Assembly: GCA_016946835.1 (NCBI GenBank)
Contig: JACVTC010000097.1
Coordinates: forward strand, 506,001-570,000
Origin: Neocallimastix lanati (nom. inval.)
Lineage: Eukaryota; Neocallimastigomycota; Neocallimastigomycetes; Neocallimastigales; Neocallimastigaceae
Direction: 5' to 3'
Length of the DNA stretch: 64,000 nt
A program made the translations under genes and the position numbers. How positions within the stretch are numbered: position 1 is the first letter of the stretch; every line of letters starts with the position of its first letter. The notes beneath the pieces are model-generated. The model was not told where the DNA came from. It saw nothing but the letters and a program-made list of their open reading frames with translations, and made no database searches. Below, piece after piece: positions 42,238 through 54,564 of the stretch.

Positions 42238-45200
42238 ATAAAAAAATATTATGATATTATAGAGAATTAGCTAATTATAAAATTAAATTTACTTATACTA
42301 TATTTATTCCAAATACCCAAAAAGCCCTAAGTGCTACAGAATGTGGAAGTATTGTACTGTGGGATAATTGTGTTTTAATGAATTTATCAAAAAAATTAGA
42401 GCATGGAAAAAAATCTGCTATTAAAATAATGAAGTAATATATATATATATTAAAAAAATCTCTGTATATTTATGTAATATTCATAATATTAATATATATT
42501 TATAATATAAACAATAAAATATTTTTCTATAATTATTTTTATTTTTAAAAAAAATATAATAAAATAAAAAAATAAAAAGATTACATAATGGACCGATTAA
42601 TGTCATTGATATTATAAATAATAAATACTTTATAACAGGAGGTGAAGATGGATTTATTAGAATATATGATTTCCAAGTAATGAAATAAATTGAATATCAA
42701 TAATTTAATATTAATTATTAAAAATGAAAACTTTTTCTTATATATATAATAGTAATAATAATAATTAATATATATATATTAATAAAATATATCTCTCTAA
42801 ATATTCATAAAATTATAGTATCGATTGTATATTTGGTTAGAAAAAATCAATGCTGGACCAGTTCTTTCTATATCATTTAATAAAAATAGACCAGGACCAT
42901 GTAAATATATTACATTATCAAAAAAATTAATAATAATGAAATAAAATAAAAATTATAATACTAATTGAAGCTATTTTTAATATACATATTTATATATATA
43001 AAAATTATAATTATATTATTATTATTATTATTATTTAAAAAAATATTTTTTAATATTATATTTATTAATATATTCAACTTATTTGTATTTTTTTTTATCA
43101 CTTATAAATTATAAAGCAATTATAAATAGTATTAATATACCTGACTTTATGGTTTTAACCAAACACTCAAAAATTATACATATATATAATGGAGAAGATG
43201 ATGATACCAATAAAAAAATGATGAATGCTAGTGATTCTATTACATTAAGTTCTTCGAACGAAAATAATAATGAATTAAATACTTTACTGGAACAAAATGG
43301 ATCAAAAGCTCAATTTGAAACTAATTCTACTAATGAAAAATTAAGCGAACAAAATAAAAGTTCACCTAATTATGATATTGATAAATTTATTACAATATCA
43401 AAGGTAAAATTATTTTATATTAAAACAAAAAATAGAATATTTTATAAAAGAAAATGGAAAAAATAAAAAAAAAAATAAAATAAAATAAAATGAAATATTA
43501 ATTTTATAATTTTTAATTTTAACTTTTTTATAGTTCCCTCAATTTAATATAATACTTGAAACGCAATATGAAAAAGTATCTTCAATAGAAACTCACCCAT
43601 TAAAGCCAGAAATTTCTGTTGCTGGCTATAGTGGTAAAATATATTTTTATTTTTTTTTTTTTTTTGGTTAATTTTTTTTTTTTTGTTAAAGTCTGATATG
43701 TTATTTTTGTTCTATATTGTATTAAATTTTTTTTTATTTTACTTTTCTTTATTTTATTTTTTTTTTTTAAAAAAATAAAAATAAATATTTATAAATTTTT
43801 AATAATAATATATAATAAATTATTGAATATTTTTATTATTTAAATTATAATAAATTAAATGAAATAGGTTTACTTCAAGTCTACAATTATTTGACAAAAG
43901 AATTAATTGCCCAAAGATTATTTGAATATGAAGAAGAAAAAAAAGATGATGAAAAAAATAGTAAAGAAAAAATCATAAATAATTTATTGAGAAGAAAACA
44001 ATACATTAAAAAAATAAATAAAATTGAATCTATTGCTTATTCTACCAAAGGTTCATGGATTGGTAATGTCATATTCATTTAATAAATATTCAAAATTAAA
44101 AATTCAAATGACTGTTTTTATATTGTTTAAAATTTAATTAATATTATATATATTAATTTTATTTTAAATTATAATAATAATATTAATATTAATAATTATA
44201 ATTATAATAATAATAATAATAATAATTATAATTATAATAATAATAATTATAATAATCTTTTTTTTTATATATATATTGATAAAAAATAAATATAAATATT
44301 ATAATGGAAAGCGGTGGGATTTACGAACGGTTTAATTAAAATTGTTGATTCAGAAAAATTAGAAGATATATTAAATACTCCTGATAAATCACTTCTAATA
44401 TGTAGTACTCAGAAACCCATTACACAATTAGTATGGTCCATGGATGATTCTATATTAGCTGCTGCAGATGCTGATAATGCTGTATCTATAGTAGTCAGAG
44501 AAGATGCCAGCTTCAATAAAAAAAAAATTGATCTTAATTTTAAGCCAGTAGAAATTCATGGTAAATGTCTCAGTATATTTAAAGATGTTGAGGAAAGTAA
44601 CAATAATACTAAAAACTATTATATGGGAGATGAATCTCTTAAATATGAATGGAATTTCATTGGAAGATATCAATCTCATTGGAAAAAAATTATAAGTAAT
44701 TAAAATAAAAAAAAATTTATTATATAGTATTAATATAGTTTAATAATTTATGTATTGATAAATGACCATATAAATTAAACTAATTTATTTTTAAAAATAT
44801 ATTGTATTTTTGATATATATATATATATATATTTAAAAAAAATTCTTTAAATATAAAATAGAGATTTTATTTGTACCATCAAATCCTCCACGTTTACTTT
44901 CATTAGGTAAAGATAGAATGATTGTTGAATATGATTTAGAAAAATCAAGTTTCGTCGATGGTGTAAAAATTAAGGTAATAATAATAAAAATGTAATATTA
45001 GAAAAAAAAAAAAAATAGGTGATATTAATTTTTATAGTAATGGTTAATATTAATTGTAGTAATAATTAATATATATATAATATTGATTGATTTATATTTT
45101 CGTATATATTATTTTTGTAAAAAAACTTTTTTTTAAACTTATGAATAGGTTAAAAAGCAATTAGAGCAAACCTCAGTACCGTCAGCATTATGTTTAAACA

Positions 45201-45456
45201 ACTCAATATCAGATTATAATAACAATGAGGATTTCTTTATATCTGCTAATGAAGATTATAAATTAAAACTTTTTAATTGTAATACCTTTTTATGTAGAAA
45301 AACAGTAATGAGTCCAAATTACGGTAGCCCAATTAATAAGTAATTTACTATAATAAATATATCAATATAATAGTAAAAGTTATTTAAAAATTGAGAGTTA
45401 CAAATAATTTAGAATTTTTGTCTATTTGTTAATCGAAAATTCTTTCTTTCTTTCTT

Positions 45457-45510
<54 letters not shown>

Positions 45511-47766
45511 TTTTAAACACAATAATTAATTTATAATAATTTTTAACTTTTAATTAAAAAAAAAGAATGTGTATTTTACCAATTCAAAATACTCATAATA
45601 GATATTTAGCATATTCAGTTGAAAATAGCGTAAGTTATAGTAAAAATTATTAATTTAAATAAAATTTATTCATCTACATATATTTTCATATATTTAAAGA
45701 TTTAAAAAATATTATTATTATTTTTACAAATATTAAAATTTAATTAACTTTATTATTATTATTATTATTATTATTATTTAAATAGATTATTGGTATTTTA
45801 AAACTACCACTAAGCGGAAATCCATATGATAATTTAGGTGTTATGGCTCATTCAGGAGAGGTATTATTTATAAGAATAATAATTCAATATATATATAATG
45901 AATAATTAAAATGTTATTCATTAAATAATTAATAGTAGAGATTTAAAATAAATATTATTAGAGTTTAGAAATTTAAAATATAAATTAGAATACATTAAAT
46001 ATTTAAAAAATATTATTTTATATTAAATTATTTAATAAATTTTAACATAAAATATATCTAATATATTAATAAATACATTAGATTGTTGGATTGTGTTGTA
46101 GTAAGGATGGACATTACGTATTTTCATGTGATGCCTATGACACCGCTATTAATATGTGGTCCGTAAATGTGGAAGTATTAGAAGCTCAAAATGCTATTGG
46201 TGGAAAAGGAAATGAACCATTTATTAATTTATTAGATCCAGATGGTAGAGATAGTGAAATATATAAAGAAATGGAAGATTATTTTTATTATGCTCAATTA
46301 AGAACGTAAATGTTAGAAAATTGAATAATATAACATAATAATCATTATCAATAATAATAAATATTAAATAGACAAATAAATAAATAAATAATAATATAAA
46401 AATTACTTAATATAATTATTATTAAATATTTATATTTATATAAATAATTAGACAAGGTGAGGATTGTATAAGAAATAGAGTGATAGAAAAAAAAATAAGC
46501 ATAAATGAAGTTGCTAGTATTTTACAAGCTATTGGATATTATCCAAGTGAACAAGATATTGAAGATATTAAAAATGAAATTAAATACAGTAAAGTTTTAG
46601 AAACTGGAGATTACATTGAATATATCGAATTTGAAGATTTAATTAGAAGTAAAATCAAAATATAAATATAAATATAAATATTAATATAAATAAAAAAAAT
46701 TTTTTTTCTATTTACAAAAAATATATATATAAATATTTAACTAATTAATTCTTTTTTATTACTTTCTTCTTTAAAAAAAAAAGTTTATCTTAATCATAGA
46801 CCAGCAATTGATTTAACAAAACAACAAATTGAAAATGCTCTTATTCAAACCAGAGAATTTGAAATGCCAAATGTTGAAACAGATGATGATGAAAATAATG
46901 ATGTTTATTATTTGGGTGAAATAGATAAACAAGAATATCTTGAAAACTTCAAATTTAAAAAGAGTGAAAATGATGACACCAGTATCATTAAAAAAATATT
47001 AAAAAATAGTAGTTTATCTGCTTCCTCCTCTAAAAGTAATAGTACTGCCTCTCTGGATAGTAATTCTAACTCAAAAGAAGATATTTCAAATTCTAATTCT
47101 AATCCTGCTGAAAATGATTCCTCTTTATCTAAAAACGATAATCAAAATGGAGATATTAACAACAAAATTAACAATCAAAAGAAGGAAAATCCCGACAATA
47201 ATGATGATACCAAAAATCCTCAAAAATCTAAATCCTCTAAAAAACAAAGAAAAAAGAGTACTAAAAAGAATGAAATGGATGATGAAGATCTAACTGAGGC
47301 AAGATATAAAGTAATGAAATCTAATGAATTAGAACGTAAAGAAAAATTAGAAAAAGCTCGTCAAAGAAGAGACTACCTTAAATATAAAGATTATGGAAAA
47401 TTCTCAAAAGAAGCCCTTCTTTCTATGCTTCAACAATATGGTGAATCAATAAGTGCTGATCTCTTTGAACAATATATTGAAGAATTATTAAGAGATAATC
47501 CTTCGAATTATAAACAATTGGCTGAATTCTTTACTCTAGAAGAATTTGTCAATAATATTTTAAACTTTGAAGAAGAACCATTACCGGAAACTTTAATTGA
47601 GCGATTAAATAATAATAGTAGTAATGAAAATAATAATAATCGTAATAATAGTAATACTAATAATAGTAATAATAGTAATAGTAATAATAATTATATAAAT
47701 AATCAGTCTAATAGTAGCTGGAATGATACAGAAGATACTGAGCCATATTATGTTTATACTGAATAA
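39906..47766 (+). CDS. CFAP251: CFAP251 (WDR66), ciliary calmodulin/spoke-associated protein
   Basis: CFAP251/WDR66 is an axonemal WD40 protein of the calmodulin- and spoke-associated complex at the radial-spoke base of motile cilia. I trace 20 exons in frame, from a 24-nt first exon (39906-39929, MDDNSYVL, donor GTATAG) to the stop near 47764. Family landmarks in order: YKWAFGLNHRI; ILYASAHTGVIYDYESKRQY; HWVATADSGPDSLIIVWDT; a ~220-residue acidic insert in exon 4; TLCIWNW; FVDFNSSNPFEIVTNG; FITGGEDGFIRIYDF; WIAVGFTNGLIKIVD type block; HYVFSCDAYDTAINMWSV; then an EF-hand-like region (SILQAIGYYPSEQDIEDIKN) and YLNHRPAIDL, a block typical of WDR66. The C-terminal exon (about 46785-47766) adds a charged coiled coil (LEKARQRRDYLKYKDYGKF) and an Asn-rich end. 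It implies the organism makes motile flagella, as zoospores do. Confidence 0.9.
45442..45508. repeat. Poly-T tract in a CFAP251 intron
   Basis: A (CTTT)n start is followed by an almost unbroken run of about 48 T residues close to the next exon. Confidence 0.85.
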
Positions 47767-49200
47767 TTATTATTTTTTTAAAAAATATAATACCAAAAAA
47801 AAAATAAAATAAAATAAAAATAAAAATAAAAAATAATTACCTATTAGCATAATAAAATATTGTATTAAATAAAGTATAATTAAAAATAAAAATAGAAAGA
47901 GAATATACATTAAATTAATAAATTATTTTATAATACTTTTGTATAAGAAATAATTTAAATAAAATACTTTTTTTTTAATTGTATATAATTGTTTTATTGT
48001 TTTCAACTAATTAACATAATATAAATTTATTTAAAAGTAATAAAAAAAAATTATCTAAAATTATATTAACATATTAACACGTTAAAAAATATAAAAATCT
48101 AAATAAATTTAATTAATGAATTAAATTCTCTTAATAAATATAAAATAATATGATTCTTTTAAATCGTACTATTAATAAAAATAAAATGTCATTTAGAAAT
48201 TAATAAATATACATATATATTAATATTAATTTTCTACTTATACAATCATATTATATGTTATCATGGTATTTCATTCAACAATGGGTAGTCATTTCAATCA
48301 ATTATCCTTAATAATCAGTCTAACGTTATTTTTCATATATTCACATTTTCAAACATCCTTAGGAACAGAATAATAATAATTTCATTAATTTTTGTTTTTT
48401 TTCAAAAAAAAAAAAAAAAAAATATGTATATTAAAGCTATATTAAAGCATATATTATATTATACTGTATTATGCATTACTAGATAAAAATCATTCTTTTA
48501 TACTACTTTTTTTTTTTTTTTTTGAATGATAATATAGTATTAAAAAAAAAATCTTAATCATGTGAATTAACTTTGAAATCTAATATGATAAAGAAAAAAT
48601 TTTTCTTATTACTATTATTTTAAATAAATCAAAAAATTAATTAGCAATAATTGTTCCACAATGTATTAAAATAGTAAATATTTTTTTTTTACATAACATA
48701 ATAACTATATATTAAATTTCCATTATATACAAGGAATTAATAATAATCTATAATTGACATAGCAATTAATGAATAATTTATTCATGACATAACAAACTAA
48801 TCAATAAATCATCCTTTCTTGACATAACAAAAAGAACAAATTAATATTAAAACTCATAATCATCATTTCTGTAGGTTTCGAGTGAGAATTTATTAGACAC
48901 TCTATTTTTTTTATTTTTATAAAAAAAAAAAAAAAAAAAAATACAATAAAAAATAAAATAAAATAAAATAAAATAATTTTACTTTTTAATTAAAACTCTA
49001 ATTAAATATATGGAAATATTAATTTATAATAAATTACTTTGTCTAATTTTTACTATTTTTAATATTTTTTTATTTTTAATATTTTAATATGATTTTTCTT
49101 TTTTTTTTTATTTTCAAGAATATTTATTTTAAATAATTTTAATATATTTCATTTATATCAATTATGGAATTTAATTAATATTATTTTTATCTATTCTAAG

Positions 49201-49234
<34 letters not shown>

Positions 49235-49305
49235 ATTTATTTTATTGTATTTTATAATCTTTATTTTTTTATTTATTTTTATATTATTTATTTATTTTTT
49301 TTTCT

Positions 49306-49346
<41 letters not shown>

Positions 49347-49405
49347 CTAAAAAATATAGTTATTTTTAATTTCAATTTTTATTTTTTATTTTTGGTTTAA
49401 ATAAA
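47767..49405. other. Convergent intergenic region
   Basis: Between the 3' ends of CFAP251 (+) and the mannanase (-). It contains a TA run (49206-49233), a poly-T run of about 38 bases (49309-49347) and a few less AT-rich words (TGACATAAC three times at about 48757-48830). Apart from the small frame at 48263 no gene is seen. Confidence 0.5.
48263..48373 (+). CDS. Possible small secreted peptide or orphan signal-peptide exon
   Basis: A 36-codon frame starts MVFHSTMGSHFNQLSLIISL and continues with a hydrophobic core (TLFFIYSHF) to QTSLGTE and TAA. Composition is clearly richer in C and G than the flanks, and the second Met is followed by a signal-peptide-like profile. It may be a tiny secreted peptide, or the first exon of a gene whose rest has decayed. 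No donor or downstream exon could be found. Confidence 0.25.
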   Translation: MVFHSTMGSHFNQLSLIISLTLFFIYSHFQTSLGTE

Positions 49406-50859
49406 TTAATTAAGTTTAAGGAATTTCTTTCCCATTTTTTTAAGGAAATTAATCATATCAGTATCTTTATCATAGATACCATACCATCCCGGATGTTCAT
49501 GAGCTGGATCCCCAAGATATAAATCACGACTATCTCCTGATGCTGGACATCCTTCACCTGAATAAGCCCAGAAGTTTTGTCCTTGGAAAATTTGTTTATC
49601 CGTTAACTTATATACTTCATTTAAAATGGCTTTGAAATATTTAAGACGGTTGGTGGCTGGAGTGGAAGGATCATATTCATCTTGACCATCCCATCCATCA
49701 CGAGCCATACCATATTCTTCAAAAATAATTGGTTTATTTTGAGAGCCCATCCGGCTGTTTCTCTTAAATGATTAATACAATAATCAATAGCATGATGTAA
49801 ATTAGCATACGTAACATTCTTTGGATCATATTGATTCCAGTTTTGAACCCAAATATGAGTAGTAGAATAATCAAGATTCTTATGATTATTTTCACGAAGG
49901 AAAACATCTTTTCCAATCGATGGATGAGCTTCAGATCCAAGAGTAACCATATGATTTTTATCAAGAGACTTTATATATCCTGAAATATCTTCAATAAATT
50001 CATCGGTCATTGGCAATGATCCATCATTATTTTGTCTTGGTTCATTAGCAAATTCCCATGAGAAAATGGTATCGTCATCCTTATAACGTTTACCAGTGTA
50101 AACGTTCTTACGATTAATTACTGTTTTAATATGTTTCTTCCACATATCAATATATTCATCACAAGTATAAAATTGGGCTGCATAATTTACAAAGTCATTC
50201 CATGTATTTTTAACACGTGAATCATTTTCTGGATAACCTGGAGGTATTGGAATAGTTGTATTCTTGACCCATGAAACATATTGAGCAAAACCACCACTCC
50301 ATTGCCAGAAATTATTTAAAACCATAACAGCTTTCATTCCACGTTTTTTCATTTGATAGAGAGTATAATCAAGACCTTTGAACATATCATCATTATAAAT
50401 ACCAGGTTCAGGCATGAGAACATTAACTGGTTTTTGAGAATCAGCAGGACCTTCGGAAGCTGCAATAATACGAAGATTATTAATATTCATAGATTTCATT
50501 TTATCAAGATCTCTTACAAGACGATTACGATTTCCTGTTTTTTGAGCACCTATAATTATAAAAAAAATAAAATTAATAAATAAATAATAGCAATAATATA
50601 AATTTAAAAATATATGTTAATAAAAAAATTACTTTTTTTTTTTTTTTTTTTTTTTAATTTTATTGATATACATATATATAAAAGTAATAGAAAACTAAAT
50701 ATTCATACCAAGATTCATAGCTTCCCAATAATTAGCACCCCAAACAATATAACGTTTATCATTTTCATAGAAGTTACCATCATCTTGAACGCTAACAAAT
50801 CCAGCATTAGTGAAAATAGCAGTTAAACCAAGAATTGATAAAGTAGTAATTAATTTCAT
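49406..50859 (-). CDS. Secreted GH5 beta-mannanase, broken by a frameshift
   Basis: Glycoside hydrolase family 5, subfamily 7 type: endo-acting hydrolysis of beta-1,4-mannan outside the cell. Exon 1 (50709-50859) encodes a signal peptide (MKLITTLSILGLTAIFTNA) and the first strand (YIVWGANYWEAMNLG). One intron has GTATGA/TATAG borders. Exon 2 (49406-50549) has NINNLRIIAASEG, GLDYTLYQMKKRGMKAVMVL, NNFWQWSGGFAQY, the acid/base FSWEFANEPR (Glu near 220), VTLGSEA and HIWVQNWNQYDP. The frame then changes at about 49737-49752: ETAGWA is in one frame while the nucleophile motif KPIIFEEYG and the C-terminus (GQNFWAYSGEG) are in another, consistent with one lost base. As given, the product lacks the nucleophile. 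There is no carbohydrate-binding module or dockerin. It resembles rumen Bacteroidetes enzymes and was probably acquired by horizontal transfer. Confidence 0.85.
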
Positions 50860-50879
50860 TTTATTATTGTTAATATTAA

Positions 50880-50961
<82 letters not shown>

Positions 50962-52556
50962 AAATTAATATTTTTTTTAAAAAAATTAAAAAAATTTTTT
51001 TATTAAATTATTATTTTTTATATTGATTTATTGTGAATGGAAACTTTTTTTGTCCTTTTATATTTTATTACAAAAAAAAAAAAATTAATAAAATATTAAT
51101 ATTAATTAATAAAATGTAAAAATGTAAAAAAAAAAAAAAATTATAATAAAAAATAGTTCTTTTTACATTCCACCAACCATTTCTTATTATTAATTCATAT
51201 AAATATACTCATTTTACAAATGTAATTATTATATATTAAAGTTTCAATATTTATAATATTTAATGGAATAAATAAAGGAAAATTATTACAATATTAAAAA
51301 TTAATTATATAATTATTTAAAAGAATATTAATATATAAAAAAAAAATTTAAAAAATAAAATTTTTATTTTAAATTAACTTTTGACAAACTAATTGGATAC
51401 TATTTTATAAATTTTTTTATTAATGATTATTAATAAATATTGAAATAATTTATATAAACATATGTTTTTTTTTTTTTTTTTTTTTTATTTATTAAAAGAT
51501 AGAATTTTAATGTATAATATTATACGACTTAAAAAGCTGTATTATTTATAAAAGTAACAAAATATCATCTAAATGAATATTAAAAAACTTTAAAAAAATA
51601 ATATATTCCTTCATAGTATAATTATATATTTTTATAATAAAAAAATTGACTAGATATTTTCATTTTCATTTAAATAAATTGTTATAAACTTTTAAATTTT
51701 TTTTTATATAATTGATAGAATTTATTTGTATAATATTATACGGATTACAAATATATATCACTTATATATATATAAAATTATTACCGCTAAAATAATTTTG
51801 AATTATAAAAATATATAAATACTACAAAAAATATATATCATTTGTATATTAGTAATTTAATCAGTTAAATACATTTATAATTGAATTTATAGTTTTTTTT
51901 AATTTTTCTCGTTGTTTTAAATATATGAAAATATGATAATATGATAAATAAAATATAATATTTGAATAAATATTTGCATACATTATATAAAACCCTTCAT
52001 TTATTTATATAAAACCATGGATTTTATCAAAAAAAATTTTAAAAATAATAATAATAATAAATAATAAATAATATAAGTAAATATTTCTTATAAGATTATA
52101 ATTAATATATAAATATATATATATTCACTTAACTCTGTGATAAACTTTAATAAATAAATTTTATAAATTTTATTCTTTATTCATCTCTTAAAATGTTTTT
52201 TTTTTTTATTATTTTATTTTTCTTAATACAACAGTCGAAAATTTTCAATAAAAATATACATAGTATTAAATAATATTAAAACCAAAATATCAAATTATAT
52301 TAAATGAGGGTTATATAAAATCAATTTTTTATAATTCTTGTATTATTAAATTATAGCAATTAATAAATTATAATAAAAATAGTTAAAATAATCAATAATA
52401 AAATATTTAAAAAAAAAGGAACTCATATAATATTTAAAAAAAAATTCTATACTTCACACATAATTACATCTTAGTTTTTTTTGTTTTTTAAATATATATA
52501 TATAGTTATGATAATTATCTAGAATAACTTTATAATTAATAAAGTATAATACTCCT

Positions 52557-52629
<73 letters not shown>

Positions 52630-52667
52630 ATTTTAATAATATATCTATTTAAATTTTTGATTTTAAC

Positions 52668-52698
<31 letters not shown>

Positions 52699-52957
52699 AT
52701 ATAATAATTAATACTCAATAACACTCAATATTATAAAGTGAAAAGTTTTTTTTAAAAAAAAATTAAGAAATTTGTTTAAAATACATATATTCATTTTATT
52801 TTTATATAATTCATAATTATTTAAATTATATACTAATTTAGTAAAAATATATATATATATATTTTTATTCCATTACATTATAAACACTAAAACTTTAATA
52901 ATAATTTAATTATAAATATATTATTTTATTATTATAAAAGTAATAAATATAAAAAGT
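50860..52957. other. Upstream region of the mannanase gene
   Basis: Begins with an (ATT)n array (50880-50959) just upstream of the start codon. Then AT-only DNA with a TA run (52564-52591) followed by a poly-T run (52592-52628). No gene seen. Confidence 0.5.
50880..50959. repeat. (ATT)n microsatellite in the mannanase 5' leader
   Basis: About 26 copies of ATT lie some 20 bases upstream of the start codon, so they are probably in the leader or core promoter. Confidence 0.9.
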
Positions 52958-52966
52958 GAGTGTGTG

Positions 52967-53088
52967 TCATTTCGCAAAAATTCATTTCGGAAAAGTTTCA
53001 TTTCGCAAAATTTTTTGTGTCATTTCGCAAAAGTTCATTTCGCAAAAATTTCATTTCGGAAAAGTTTCATTTCGCAAAATTTTAATAA
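52967..53088 (+). repeat. Left inverted terminus, seven CATTTCG[C/G]AAAA units
   Basis: Units occur in the order C, G, C, C, C, G, C (the base after CATTTCG). The two halves are near copies of each other, so the end was itself duplicated. Confidence 0.85.
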
Positions 53089-53496
53089 ATAGATAAATAA
53101 ATAATAAAATAAATAAATAAATAAATAATAAAAAAATAAAAAAAAAAAAATTATAAAATATAAAATATAAAATATAAAATAAAAAATAAAAAATAAAAAA
53201 ATAAAAATAAAAAATATAAAATATAAAATATAAAATATAAAATATAAAAAAAAATATAAAATATAAAATATAAAAATATAAAATATAAAAATATAAAATA
53301 TAAAAAAAAAATATAAAATATAAAATATAAAAATATAAAATATAAAAATATAAAATAAAAAAAAAAAAATATAAGTATAAAATATAAAAATATAAAATAA
53401 AAAAAAAAATATAAAGTATAAAATAAAAAAACAGATACCACCTAAAATCATCATAATTTTGTGCTACTTTTAACTCCCTTTTTTATGATGTCCTCA

Positions 53497-53545
<49 letters not shown>

Positions 53546-54046
53546 GAATTATTTATAAATATTTCTTTTATTAAAAAAATTTATTAGCAATTTAAGATTT
53601 TTAAAATACTGCGCAAGGACTTAAAAGGTGTAAAATGATCAATTAATTATTTAAATATTATTTTTTAATATTTTTTTTAATAATTATATTTTAAATTTAA
53701 CAATTATATTTTAAATTATTATCCTTTACATCTTTTAAATTATTAATACTTATTTTTTTATATATATAAAATTCTTATATATATTTTAAAAAATTATAAA
53801 ACGTTTAAAACATATGATAAAATATTTTATTTTTTTAAAGCGTTAATTCTAATGAATATTTATTATTATATAATGTATATTTAATATATATATGTCCATA
53901 TATATATGTATATTTTTTTTTAAAAATTTAATTTTAAAATTTATTTATTTATTATAGTTTTATATATTTATTTTTATTTATTTAGTTTTTTATTTAAATT
54001 ATATATATTATTTATTTATTTTATTATTAATTTATTTATTTATTAA

Positions 54047-54129
54047 AAATTTTGCGAAATGAAACTTTTTATGTAAATTTTCCGAAATGAAACTTTCCGA
54101 AATGAAATTTTGCGAAATGCTCTTCCCCC
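54047..54129 (-). repeat. Right inverted terminus, four CATTTCG[C/G]AAAA units
   Basis: Read on the minus strand the units are C, G, G, C. The innermost part AAAATTTTTAATAAATA mirrors the inner border of the left end. Confidence 0.85.
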
Positions 54130-54138
54130 ATAAAAAGT

Positions 54139-54560
54139 ATAAATATAAATTATAAATAAATTCTATTAATTAGAAAAAAATAAAAATAAAAAAAAAAAAA
54201 GTTAAAGTTATAAAAATTAAAAAAAAAAATAAAAATAAAAAAAAAAAGTTAAAGTTATAAAAATTATTTCAAAATATTTATTGTTTACTTTATACCCAAT
54301 ATTTTACGGTATATTACTATTTAAAGTAACTTATTATTTTCAATTCTGCAAAAAATATTTAATATTAAAAAAAAAAAAAACTTTATTTATTATTATTTTT
54401 AATTAATATAAAGTTTAATATTTATTATAATAAAAAAAATATGTATATATATAAAATATTGCTATAAAATATTCTTTGAAGAAATAATTACTATATATAT
54501 TTTATATTCAATAAACTTTGCAATATACCTAATCATTAAATTTAAAATTTTCATTTCATA
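54139..54560. other. AT-rich spacer
   Basis: Contains a tandem pair of an ~55-bp A-rich unit with GTTAAAGTTATAAAAATT (54200-54265). It separates the inverted-terminus element from the decayed gene module. Confidence 0.5.
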
Positions 54561-54564
54561 TACT

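Larger units (their letters stand above)
52958..54129. mobile_element. Non-autonomous DNA transposon with composite inverted ends
   Basis: A 1,172-bp element flanked on both sides by the 9-bp direct repeat ATAAAAAGT (52949-52957 and 54130-54138). The left end carries seven copies of CATTTCG[C/G]AAAA (52967 to about 53085), the right end four copies in inverted orientation (about 54051-54119). The copies alternate between CGC and CGG variants. The outermost parts are GAGTGTGTGT on the left and GCTCTTCCCCC on the right. The interior is mostly AAATATAA-type low complexity with two small unique islands (53440-53495 and 53605-53645). No transposase is present. A 9-bp duplication with long complex termini fits a Mutator-like (MULE) derivative; other 9-bp-duplicating families are possible. 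Confidence 0.72.

Noticed and set aside
53035-53454. Phe/Ile/Tyr-rich minus-strand frames inside the inverted-terminus element
   Set aside because: Low-complexity AAATATAA repeats read on the other strand; no transposase motifs.
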